From the NCBI GenBank assembly GCA_021561035.1, contig CP067346.1, positions 217,001-281,000 of the forward strand: DNA of 64,000 nt. The letters are read 5' to 3'. Position 1 is the first letter of the stretch, and each line of letters begins with the position of its first letter. The stretch comes from Clostridioides sp. ES-S-0054-01 (lineage in GTDB: Bacteria > Bacillota > Clostridia > Peptostreptococcales > Peptostreptococcaceae). Shown piece by piece: positions 1-6,968 of this stretch. The notes beneath the pieces were generated by a model. It was given only the letters and a program-made list of their open reading frames with translations, was not told where the DNA came from and did not search any database. The position numbers and the translations under genes are program-made.

Positions 1-1649
1 TGAAGTTCTCTTATATTTCCTTTCCACTTATAGTTTTGTATAAGTTTTTTTGCCTCTGGTGTAATTACTAATTTCTTATTAATTAAATCTTCCATGATAA
101 TTAGTATATCTTCTTTTCTTTCCCTTAGAGGAGGTATATTTATGGGAATTGTATTTAATCGATAATATAAATCCTCCCTAAACTGGCTATTATCAATCAT
201 TTGTTCTAAGTTTTTATTTGTAGCAGATATGATTCTAACATCTATATTAATTACGTTGTGAGAACCAACAGGCATTATTTGTTTTTCTTGAAGAACTCGA
301 AGTAGTTTTGTTTGTAATTCTAAGGGCATATCACCTATTTCATCTAAAAAAATTGTCCCATTATTAGCAAGTTCGAATAGCCCTTGCTTTCCATCTTTTA
401 GACCTCCAGTAAAAGTTCCCTTATCATATCCGAATAATTGGCTTTCTAATAAGTTTTCAGGAACAGCTGCACAATTTACTGCTATAAAGGGTTGTTTTTT
501 TCTATTTGAGTTGTTATGTATAGATTGAGCTATTAATTCTTTACCAGTTCCACTTTCGCCTCTGATAAGTATGCTTAAGTCGGATTTAGAAACTTTCTTA
601 GCTAAATCTATGCATTCAATCATCTTAGGGCTGTTTGTTTTTATATCCTTAAATGTATATTTTGCTATTTGTCCTTTTTCCCTTAATTTCTTAGTAAGGT
701 TTTGTTCTAGTTTTTTTATGTATGTTATTTCTTGTAAACTATAGTATGTACCCATTTTTTCATCTCTATTGTATATATTTTTTTTATTTACATTTATATA
801 TTTTTTATTGAATATAATAACTTTGTCTAATATTTCCTTTTCATTTAATAAAACCTTTAAACTATCTGTAAATATTTCTTCAATATGCTTTCCATATATA
901 TCTTCTTTTATGTCTAAAATATCTTTTACTTTACTATTATATGTATTTATTTCACCATATTTTGAAGTAAACAGTATACCATCCTTTGATAAGTTTAATA
1001 TTGTATCTAATTCTTCTATCTTCAAAAATAATTCTTTATATTTATCTTTTATACCAGTATCTAAACTTATTATTTTTTCTGAGTATTTAACTAGATTAGA
1101 TTGTATTTCCTTTGAATCAATTTGTAATAAATTTATTATTTCTATAAATGAGGAGATATCTATATATCTATGACCCAAATCAAATATATCTGAGATAAAG
1201 CTAGGTACTTTTTCTGGAACTCCTGGAGTTATAGCTATTTTTATATATTTATAGTTATTATTATTCATATATGGGATTGGTCTAATATTAGTTACTCCAA
1301 TTTTATAAAACAAACTTATAGTTTCTAGAGTAGTTTCATCAGAATCATTTACGATTAGAGCATTTGTACCCTGTGGTAAAGATAATAGATTATATATTTT
1401 ATCTTCCTTAAAAGTTCTTCTTATCACAATAACTTTTTTCTTATCTAATATATTATTTATAATTTTGTCTAATCTTTCTGCTGACATTACTAATATCACA
1501 TCATCATTTATAATATCATTATCATTTATCTCATCTATAAAGTATTTATTAATATTTATATAATCTCCAAAAACTAATTTTAAATTATTTTCTAAAAAAT
1601 CTATTAAATCTTTTCTACTATCATTTACTAGAGCCACTGATTTTTTCAT
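1..1649 (-). CDS. sigma-54-dependent transcriptional activator with PAS and AAA+ domains (partial)
   Basis: An enhancer-binding protein that would hydrolyse ATP to open sigma-54 promoters. About 549 residues are visible; the C-terminal DNA-binding helix-turn-helix lies beyond base 1. The N-terminal 200 residues resemble a PrpR-like sensory region, followed by a PAS-like segment. The AAA+ module has Walker A GESGTGKE at about 364-371 and Walker B GTIFLDEIGD. The sigma-54 contact loop reads GTFTGG (about 411-416) instead of the usual GAFTGA; the key threonine is kept. The ATG at 1647-1649 is preceded by a GGAGGAAG ribosome site. No -24/-12 promoter was found nearby, so its target is probably outside the window. 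Family assignment is firm; the effector is unknown. Confidence 0.93.
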   Translation of the reverse strand, partial: MKKSVALVNDSRKDLIDFLENNLKLVFGDYININKYFIDEINDNDIINDDVILVMSAERLDKIINNILDKKKVIVIRRTFKEDKIYNLLSLPQGTNALIVNDSDETTLETISLFYKIGVTNIRPIPYMNNNNYKYIKIAITPGVPEKVPSFISDIFDLGHRYIDISSFIEIINLLQIDSKEIQSNLVKYSEKIISLDTGIKDKYKELFLKIEELDTILNLSKDGILFTSKYGEINTYNSKVKDILDIKEDIYGKHIEEIFTDSLKVLLNEKEILDKVIIFNKKYINVNKKNIYNRDEKMGTYYSLQEITYIKKLEQNLTKKLREKGQIAKYTFKDIKTNSPKMIECIDLAKKVSKSDLSILIRGESGTGKELIAQSIHNNSNRKKQPFIAVNCAAVPENLLESQLFGYDKGTFTGGLKDGKQGLFELANNGTIFLDEIGDMPLELQTKLLRVLQEKQIMPVGSHNVINIDVRIISATNKNLEQMIDNSQFREDLYYRLNTIPINIPPLRERKEDILIIMEDLINKKLVITPEAKKLIQNYKWKGNIREL

Positions 1650-1750
1650 TGATTTCTAAAAACTTCCTCCTTATATAATAAATAGTTTTAAACAAAATAG
1701 TTGTATAAAGCTATTTGATTTTGATAATTTAAATTTATCAAATAAAAAAG

Positions 1751-1794
1751 AAAGTGTCTATAATGACTTTACAAAAGTTACATTAAGACACTTT
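1751..1794 (-). terminator. hairpin with T-rich tail on the minus strand
   Basis: Arms AAAGTGTCT and AGACACTTT (9 bp, plus an inner TAATG/CATTA stem) are followed on the minus strand by CTTTTTTATTT. It lies upstream of the sigma-54 activator and directly after a 24-codon gene scrap, so it is probably the surviving terminator of a lost gene. Confidence 0.6.
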
Positions 1795-1805
1795 CCTTCT
1801 TATAA

Positions 1806-1880
1806 TTAAATCTTGCCACCAAATCCCCCTAATTGTTGCTTAAAATTCAAACTGTATGTATATTTTTCATTTCTATTCGA
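1806..1880 (-). pseudogene. C-terminal scrap of an unidentified protein
   Basis: A minus-strand frame of 24 codons ends with the peptide QQLGGFGGKI and a TAA stop, then runs straight into a terminator-like hairpin. It has no start codon or ribosome site and is closed upstream by a stop. The glycine-rich tail looks like the end of a real enzyme, but I cannot name the family. The rest of 1650-2128 shows only AT-rich promoter-like DNA. Confidence 0.3.
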
Positions 1881-2128
1881 TTAAATCATAATATACACCC
1901 AAAAAAATTTATTTTAATAAATTCTATTGATAATATAATTTTATAAATATAGAGTTGTATTAAAATAAATAATATATGAAAATATATATGTATAAGTTTA
2001 TTCTGAGTGAGTAGAATAGATTTGTCAAGTTTAATTTAGTTGTAATTGTGTCTTTTGTTAAAAATAATATAAATTAAAAGATATAAATAAAATATTTTAT
2101 ATAATATACTATAAAGGAGATAAGTTTA

Positions 2129-2779
2129 ATGAAAGCAGAAGAAACAAGTATATATCCAATTATTAAAAATAATTTAAATAAAATATCAATTGTTGAATAT
2201 AAAAAGGGTCAAAGGTTTGTAGCATCAGATAAAGACTTACAAGAAGTCTTTTTTATAATAGAGGGAATTGCTTTAGTGGAATGCACCACTAGAGGAGGAA
2301 ATAAATTTCTTGTTGACATTGTACCTGAAAATGAATTTATAGGTAAAATCAGTTATATATATGAACATAATTTGAAATGTGATATATTTGCAAAGACTAA
2401 TATAAAATTATTTCGATTTGAAAAAAAAATATTTGAAGAGTTTTATCTTAAACCAGATTTTATTGCACTATTTCACAGCAAATGTACAAGAAGAATATAT
2501 GAGCTGTATAAAACTAGAATGGTAAGAGAACTATTTTCTTGTACAGAAGTCATTGCCTATTGTATATTAAACAAACAAGAAAATAATATCTGTAATATAA
2601 AAGTTATTCGTAATTTCAGTGAAATATATTCTATTAGTAGAAAGAGTAGATACCATTCTCTGTTGAAGTTAACTGAAGAAGGGATAGTAAAAAAAATAGG
2701 TAATACATATGAAATTTTAAATTATGATGAGTTACATAGATTCGCATTTGAAGTAAAAGAGTTTTTGGAAGATGAATAA
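2129..2779 (+). CDS. Crp/Fnr-family transcriptional regulator
   Basis: 216 residues. The N-terminal half is a cyclic-nucleotide-binding-type beta barrel (FIIEGIALVECTTRGG onward). The C-terminal half is a winged helix (roughly 150-200, with FSEIYSISRKSRYHSLLKL). No cysteine set typical of Fnr iron-sulfur clusters is present, and the ligand is unknown. The ATG follows AAGGAGATAAG. It is monocistronic: a terminator follows within 90 bases and the divergent gene is the sigma-54 activator. YeiL-like regulators are the closest type I recognise. Confidence 0.85.
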   Translation: MKAEETSIYPIIKNNLNKISIVEYKKGQRFVASDKDLQEVFFIIEGIALVECTTRGGNKFLVDIVPENEFIGKISYIYEHNLKCDIFAKTNIKLFRFEKKIFEEFYLKPDFIALFHSKCTRRIYELYKTRMVRELFSCTEVIAYCILNKQENNICNIKVIRNFSEIYSISRKSRYHSLLKLTEEGIVKKIGNTYEILNYDELHRFAFEVKEFLEDE

Positions 2780-2862
2780 AGATTATTATTTAATCAAAAT
2801 AAGGTATAATAATTTCTGCAAAAAATAGAAATAGTCTCACTGAAAATTAAAAATACTGAAGG

Positions 2863-2888
2863 ACACTTATTTATGTAGGTGTTTTTTA
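2863..2888 (+). terminator. Rho-independent terminator of the Crp/Fnr gene
   Basis: ACACTTA pairs with TAGGTGT (one G-T wobble) around a six-base loop, followed by TTTTTT. Confidence 0.7.
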
Positions 2889-3016
2889 ATGATAAGATGT
2901 GATTATAATGTAAAAAGTAATAAATAGGTAAAATATGTAATAATTATATATTATAATAATTTTAGCAAGAAGATGTAATCTATAATTTATAGAGTGGAGT
3001 TCATACAAAAGATTAT

Positions 3017-3039
3017 CCTCCCAACGTATAGAAGGGAGG
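3017..3039 (+). promoter_or_regulatory. hairpin hiding the ribosome binding site of the small toxin-like gene
   Basis: CCTCCC (3017-3022) is a perfect complement of the Shine-Dalgarno GGGAGG (3034-3039), with an 11-base loop. An out-of-frame minimal reading frame (ATG TAT GGA TAA) begins at 3045, just before the toxin ATG at 3049. Blocked translation of the primary transcript is common among type I toxin mRNAs; this one could be opened only by processing or refolding (inference). Confidence 0.55.
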
Positions 3040-3048
3040 TGAGTATGT

Positions 3049-3252
3049 ATGGATAATTTTTTACAAGGTGTACTAGAAAGACTATCTGTTAGTTTGATAG
3101 TTTGTCTAGTTAGCAATTTACTTAAAAAACGTAAAAAAACACTCAAAGAGCCAACTGAACTATACCCACTGTTTTATACAGTTAAAACATGTAAAAGTAG
3201 TTATAAAGTACTAGTGTCAATCATTAGTACTTTTTTTATTATACTCATATAA
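3049..3252 (+). pseudogene. type I toxin-like small membrane protein, 3' end replaced by an IS
   Basis: The first 35 codons give a short hydrophobic helix followed by a lysine/arginine-rich tail (MDNFLQGVLERL ... LLKKRKK), the layout of the small type I toxins of C. difficile. From about base 3156 the DNA is the inverted repeat of the neighbouring IS3 element, so the last 30 or so residues are IS-encoded and the native C-terminus is gone. The present frame reads through a terminator hairpin. Downstream on the minus strand, TATAAT (3238-3243) could be the -10 box of a convergent antisense RNA. Toxin identity is inferred from layout and sequence feel, not from a search. Confidence 0.55.
3205..3237 (+). 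terminator. terminator hairpin inside the IS left end
   Basis: Perfect arms AAAGTACTA (3205-3213) and TAGTACTTT (3225-3233) followed by TTTT. It lies inside the frame of the chimeric toxin ORF and inside the IS boundary. The minus strand also carries T after the stem, but the IS transposase stops earlier, at 3346. Confidence 0.6.
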
Positions 3253-3345
3253 TTAATATCTATATTTTAAAGTTTACTATCTAAAAAAGAGCACGTCAAA
3301 TAAAACCCTAGATATTTAAATTTTTTTAGAGCTACTTAAAATAAA

Positions 3346-4245
3346 TTATGCTATCTCTGTATTTAAATATTTCCTAAATTCAAGTGGAGACATAGAATTT
3401 AATCTCTTTTGATATCTAAAATTATTGTAGTAATATATATAATCCTCTATTGCTTTGATTAATTGTTCGTATGTATCAAATTTCCTTAAATAGTACATTT
3501 CCACCTTTAAAATTCTCCAAAATCCTTCCATAGGAGCATTGTCAATACAACGACCAACTCTTGACATACTTTGTATCATACCTTGTGCTAAAAGTTTTGA
3601 TTTAAACACCTTACTAGTATACTGAAAACCTCTATCACTATGAAAAATAGGTTTTGCATTTGGATATAGTTCTATTGACTTATCAAAAGTTTCGAACACT
3701 AAGTTATTGTTATTTGATTTTCCAATAACATATGAAATTATACTTCTATCGCCTAAATCTAGAATTGCACTTAAATAGGCCTTCGTCCCATTGGTTAATT
3801 TAAATTCAGTTACATCTGTTAACCATTTTTGAGAGGTTTTATCTGCACTAAATTTTCTACTTAATACATTTTCAGCAATTACTTCTGGTGTACATTTAAC
3901 ATAACTGAATTTCTTTTTTCTACAAACAGACCTTGAGCCTACGGCTCTCATTAGTCTGTATACTCTCTTGTGATTGACATTGAGTTTATACTCTCTGTTT
4001 AACTGCAGAGTCATCCTTAAAGAGCCAAAAACCCCCTTCTTTTCTTCATATATCTTAGTTATCAAAGCTGCTAGTTTAATGTTTTCAAGTTCTAAATTAC
4101 TTTTATCTCGACCAAGCCATTTATAGTATCCAGAACGATTTATTTTAGCGATTTTACATAATTGTATAAGCGAAGCTTTTTTTTCATTGAATAAGGATTG
4201 AATCGCTTTATATTTATTTTCATTCTTGGATAGTATAATTACCAC
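3346..4245 (-). CDS. IS3-family transposase OrfB (DDE integrase)
   Basis: 299 residues with an rve-type catalytic core. The DDE residues fall in WLTDVTEFKL (first Asp), FHSDRGFQYTS (second Asp) and APMEGFWRILKVE (Glu). The N-terminal HTH_21-like segment (SGYYKWL) is present. The frame lies at -1 relative to OrfA and overlaps it by 7 bases. OrfA carries two slippery runs (A AAA AAG at 4266-4272 and A AAA AAC at 4257-4263 on the minus strand), so OrfAB would be made by -1 frameshifting as usual for IS3. OrfB looks intact, but OrfA does not. Confidence 0.93.
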   Translation of the reverse strand: MVIILSKNENKYKAIQSLFNEKKASLIQLCKIAKINRSGYYKWLGRDKSNLELENIKLAALITKIYEEKKGVFGSLRMTLQLNREYKLNVNHKRVYRLMRAVGSRSVCRKKKFSYVKCTPEVIAENVLSRKFSADKTSQKWLTDVTEFKLTNGTKAYLSAILDLGDRSIISYVIGKSNNNNLVFETFDKSIELYPNAKPIFHSDRGFQYTSKVFKSKLLAQGMIQSMSRVGRCIDNAPMEGFWRILKVEMYYLRKFDTYEQLIKAIEDYIYYYNNFRYQKRLNSMSPLEFRKYLNTEIA

Positions 4246-4910
4246 CCTCTTTCTATGTTTTTTAACTTTTTTAAGAATTCATTCTCCAGTTGTAATTTGT
4301 GTTTTTCTTCTTTTACAATTTTCAATTCCAACTTTATTTCATCTAATTGAGTTAACTCATCTTCTTTTTTTGCTTTACCTCTTCGGTCTTCTAAACCAAC
4401 TATCCCATTTTCTTTATATTTAAGAGTCCATCTTCTAACTTGGCTGTATGAAACAAAGTATTTTTTTGCTATTAAATTGTAATTAAAATCATGTTCAATA
4501 CAATCTTTAACAATTTCAACCCTTTCATCTAATGTTGTTTTTCTAGTCTCCATAAAGAGTCCTCCCTTCGGGGTTTCTTTTATTTCCTTATGAAGATTAT
4601 ACTCTTTAACCCAAGCTTTTAGTGGATGAACTGATCTCATTTTATATTTTTTTGAGATAGTGTCATAAGATCCTTCCCCATTTAGATAAGATTCTATAGC
4701 ATTTAATTTAAACTCTTTAGAATAGAATGATTTGTGACTTTATTTTATTAAACCATCATTTCCAAAAGTTTCATAATTTCGCATCCACTCTCTGAATGTA
4801 CGTTTTCCAATATTTAATTCTTCGATTATTTTTATTACTGTATTTTCACCTTTTAAATATGATTCAATTGCTTCGATTTTTTGCTCTGATGATACTTTAG
4901 TTTTAGACAT
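4239..4910 (-). pseudogene. IS3-family transposase OrfA, nonsense mutation
   Basis: The full frame starts at the ATG at 4908-4910 after GGAGGG and encodes two consecutive helix-turn-helix units, then a leucine-zipper-like coiled coil (ELKIVKEEKHKLQLENEFL) near the end. A TAA at 4740-4742 interrupts it between ...NDGLIK and SHKSFY..., in the linker between the helix-turn-helix units. The downstream part could restart at the ATG at 4640 but would lack the first HTH. The element is therefore probably unable to move by itself. Confidence 0.8.
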
Positions 4911-5032
4911 AACAAAACCCTCCTAGTTTTAGACAGTTTTACATATTTCAACTGTCTCATAAGAGGGGTATAGTTCAAATTAGAAAAAATATTGTTTATA
5001 TAAAATAAAAAATAAAAATTTTTATTAAAAAA

Positions 5033-5234
5033 ATGAAAAAAAATAGATTTTCATTTTCCAGTAAATCCACAAAATTCTCTATCTATAAAAAAAGAAAAAA
5101 GGTTTGAAACTGTAAGTATAGTAAACCTAGGCAAATTTGATATTAAAAAAGAAGGAGAGAAGGTAAGAGAAATAACATTTAAACTATTAATTAAAGCATT
5201 AATTATATACACTAAAAGCACTCCTTTGCAGTAG
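5033..5234 (+). pseudogene. phage XkdP/LysM-type tail protein N-terminal fragment
   Basis: From 5043 the frame reads IDFHFPVNPQNSLSI, then KRFETVSIVNLGKFDIKKEG and KVREITFK. This matches my memory of the N-terminus of XkdP-like baseplate/tail proteins of PBSX-type phages and diffocin clusters. It soon becomes unrelated and stops at 5232. The only upstream ATG (5033) is out of frame by one base in a run of eight A; seven A would restore MKKIDF. It is a relic of a prophage or phage-tail locus on the far side of the IS3 element. Confidence 0.6.
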
Positions 5235-5247
5235 TGCTTATTTTTTG
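5216..5247 (+). terminator. terminator after the phage scrap
   Basis: AAGCACT (5216-5222) and AGTGCTT (5233-5239) form the stem, followed by ATTTTTT. Confidence 0.65.
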
Positions 5248-5354
5248 TAATTCATTAAGATATAAAACTTATCAAGGGGATTACTTAACATATCTTAAAA
5301 ACGATTTAAATAGTTTTTTTTAACAATTTAAATTAATGATATAATAAAAAATAG

Positions 5355-5375
5355 AAGTGTACTACCAATACACTT
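5355..5375 (-). terminator. terminator of the riboswitch-controlled minus-strand unit
   Basis: Stem AAGTGTA/TACACTT with a 7-base loop; on the minus strand it is followed by CTATTTTTTATT. It closes the transcript that starts near 5905. Between 5248 and 5354 I see only AT-rich DNA. Confidence 0.6.
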
Positions 5376-5402
5376 TTATAGTTGCAATTAAGCATTCTCA
5401 AG

Positions 5403-5540
5403 TCAGGGAGTATTTTTTTCATCAATAATTATTAAATCAATTTTATTATATTTTAATATTTCTGTTGTAGTATCAATAAGATTATCTAAATCAAAACTTC
5501 GAGTTATTTCTAGTTGCTTATTATTTAAATGTAGATAAAA
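5403..5540 (-). pseudogene. second small frame of the riboswitch unit, start lost
   Basis: The frame reads FYLHLNNKQLEITRSFDL then DTTTEILKYNKIDLIIIDEK and stops at 5403-5405. It is preceded directly by an in-frame TAG (5541-5543) and has no start codon or ribosome site, so it looks like the body of a gene whose 5' end was lost. The clean codon pattern suggests real coding ancestry. The family is not recognised. Confidence 0.4.
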
Positions 5541-5573
5541 CTAAAAAGGGTTCTTCTAGAAAACAAAATCTAT

Positions 5574-5750
5574 TTAATTATACTTACTTAACAATATCAT
5601 CACTTGATGTAAACAAGGTTCTACCACATTTTCTCCATACTCTAGTATAAAATCATTTAACTGTGTATCTATAAAATCACAATAATCATATGAACTGCCA
5701 ATATAAGCAGTTAACATATGAGTACATTTATCCATTTTATCTCTAAACAT
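5574..5750 (-). CDS. small protein (58 aa) under a c-di-GMP riboswitch
   Basis: Starts MFRDKMDKCTHMLTAYIGSS and ends ...HQVMILLSKYN. It has three cysteines and an acidic middle, and is moderately hydrophobic with no clear signal peptide or transmembrane helix. A good GGAGGA site (5761-5766) precedes the ATG at 5748-5750. The gene is the first frame after a c-di-GMP-I riboswitch and a consensus promoter, so it is very likely expressed and second-messenger controlled. It lies among phage and toxin relics, and phage-associated c-di-GMP riboswitches are known in C. difficile. Function unknown. Confidence 0.6.
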   Translation of the reverse strand: MFRDKMDKCTHMLTAYIGSSYDYCDFIDTQLNDFILEYGENVVEPCLHQVMILLSKYN

Positions 5751-5799
5751 ATATTATTATCCTCCTAAAAAATTTTCATAAAACAAAAAGAATATGTCT

Positions 5800-5905
5800 T
5801 TTTGGCAACTGGCTGACATAATTTATAAGAATTTTATAAATCTTAGTCCCTATAGCTTTGCGTCACTAAATTTCTCTAGTTTTGCCGATTTAGTTTTATT
5901 CTACA
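5800..5905 (-). promoter_or_regulatory. cyclic di-GMP-I (GEMM-I) riboswitch
   Basis: On the minus strand the leader reads GGCAAAACTAGAGAAATT, then the class hallmark GTGACGCAAAGCTATAGGG, then ACTAAG, and closes with CAGCCAGTTGCC. The GACGCAAAGC core and the GGCAA...TTGCC closing stem match GEMM-I. It lies between the promoter at 5912-5940 and the 58-codon gene starting at 5750. A weak AAAAAG/CTTTTT hairpin with T residues after the aptamer could be the expression platform; whether ligand turns the gene on or off cannot be read from sequence. Confidence 0.85.
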
Positions 5906-5911
5906 ACTAAA

Positions 5912-5940
5912 ATAATACAATAGAATTAATTATTATTCAA
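5912..5940 (-). promoter_or_regulatory. sigma-A promoter of the riboswitch transcript
   Basis: On the minus strand TTGAAT and TATTAT are separated by exactly 17 bases, placing the start site about 10 bases before the riboswitch. Confidence 0.6.
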
Positions 5941-6024
5941 CATACTTGTTTGAAAATTGAATAAATTTATAGATATGAACGTTATTTTACTTCAAAAAAA
6001 TCAGACTAAATATGTAGAATATAT

Positions 6025-6037
6025 GGTAAAAATTACC
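6025..6037 (+). promoter_or_regulatory. palindrome upstream of the first BlaI-like pseudogene
   Basis: GGTAA-AAA-TTACC, a 13-bp perfect dyad about 70 bases before the ATG. BlaI/MecI repressors bind short dyads of this kind, so it could be an old autoregulatory operator (inference). Confidence 0.3.
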
Positions 6038-6104
6038 TGTATCATTTGAAATTAGAAGGTTCTATCATTAATTTAGATTAAAAAATCTGAGGGAGTGACA
6101 CAAA

Positions 6105-6494
6105 ATGGAGCAACAAGAAGTAGTTAACAAACTACGTAGAGGAGAACTAATATTGATGGAATATATGTGAAGGAAAAAGTCTATTATATCTAAAAAAGAA
6201 ATAACAGAAGCAATGAAAGAAAGAAATGGGTGGAGGAAAAGTACTACAGAAATTCTATTAAAAAGATTAGTAAAGATGAAAATATTAAATAAGAAAAGGA
6301 TAGGTTTTCAATATAATTATGAAGTGCTAGTAACTAAAAAAGAGTATTTAAATACTAAAAAAGAAGAAAGAGATATTAGTGAGTATGATAACTTTTTTAT
6401 ACGAATGTTTGCAACTATGCATAGAAAAGAAGAAATGACGGAAGAACAAATAAAAACATTTATAGAAAACATGCAAAAATCAGGAAAAAAATAA
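6105..6494 (+). pseudogene. BlaI/MecI/CopY-family repressor with premature TGA
   Basis: The intact frame would be 129 residues. It starts MEQQEVVNKLRRGELILMEYM, then meets TGA at 6168-6170 where the family normally has a tryptophan, and continues SIISKKEITEAM and GWRKSTTEILLKRLVKM, the winged-helix recognition region. A GAGGGAG ribosome site lies before the ATG. A single W-to-stop change has therefore killed it; a restart at 6213 would lack part of the DNA-binding fold. No BlaR1-type sensor is adjacent (one lies about 14 kb away). Confidence 0.7.
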
Positions 6495-6528
6495 TCTTAA
6501 ATGCTTAATAGAAAAGAGGAAATATATT

Positions 6529-6924
6529 ATGCTAAATAAAAAATTACCAGATGCAAAGTTAAAATTCATGAAATTCATTTGGAACTCTGGTTATAAAACT
6601 GTAATATCAAAAGATGTTTTAGATGAAATAGAAAAAATATATGTCTAGAAACATACAACTACAATTACACTTTTAGCTAGACTAACTAAAAAAGGTTTTT
6701 TAATATCTCAGAGAATTGGAAAACATGTACACTATACCATATTAGTGAAAGAAAAAAATATCTAAAAGTAGAAGGTAAAAGAATTTTTTGAGGTTTACAT
6801 AATAATCATTTATAAGAACTAATTTCAAAGCTACATTTCAAAGCTACATGATAAAGAGGAAATAACAGAAGAAAAGATAATGGAAATAGGAGATTGGATA
6901 AAAGGTTGGAAGGATGAAGATTAA
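6529..6924 (+). pseudogene. second BlaI-like repressor, multiple lesions
   Basis: Follows the first BlaI-like pseudogene by 34 bases and has the same plan: KLPDAKLKFMKFIWNSGYK at the start and TTTITLLARLTKKGFLISQR as the recognition part. A TAG at 6646-6648 (again at an expected tryptophan), a frameshift near 6764 and a 13-bp tandem duplication near 6822-6848 break it. The tail EEITEEKIMEIGDWIKGW is still readable up to the TAA at 6922-6924. The two were a tandem pair that decayed in parallel. Confidence 0.65.
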
Positions 6925-6931
6925 TAAATAA

Positions 6932-6966
6932 AAGGTAGCACTTATATTAGTAGCTACCTTTTTGTT
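6932..6966 (+). terminator. terminator after the BlaI-like pair
   Basis: AAGGTAGC (6932-6939) and GCTACCTT (6953-6960) followed by TTTT; the minus strand also has a T-rich tail, so it may act both ways. Confidence 0.7.
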
Positions 6967-6968
6967 GT

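Larger units (their letters stand above)
3156..4977 (-). mobile_element. IS3-family (IS150-like) insertion sequence, decayed
   Basis: The ends are imperfect inverted repeats. Inward from 3156 the sequence reads TGAACTATACCC, then ACAGTT, AAA and ATGTAAAA; inward from 4977 on the other strand it reads the same 12-mer and the same later blocks, with a divergent 10-base gap. Two overlapping transposase frames lie between. I see no clear target duplication. The element sits inside a toxin-like gene on one side and next to a phage scrap on the other, so a later deletion or rearrangement is likely. At 1.8 kb it is long for IS3, mainly because of 190 non-coding bases after orfB. Confidence 0.85.

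Noticed and set aside
769-1173. 134-codon plus-strand frame
   Set aside because: Antisense to the sigma-54 activator, with low-complexity F/I/S composition and no ribosome site.
2041-2128. Possible sigma-54 promoter for the Crp/Fnr gene
   Set aside because: No GG-N10-GC pair in the right arrangement was seen.
2886-3146. 86-codon minus-strand frame opposite the toxin-like gene
   Set aside because: Antisense overlap, no ribosome site; more likely antisense RNA territory than a protein.
5241-5400. Possible CRISPR array, since C. difficile toxins often border CRISPR arrays
   Set aside because: No 29-base repeat occurs more than once in this region.
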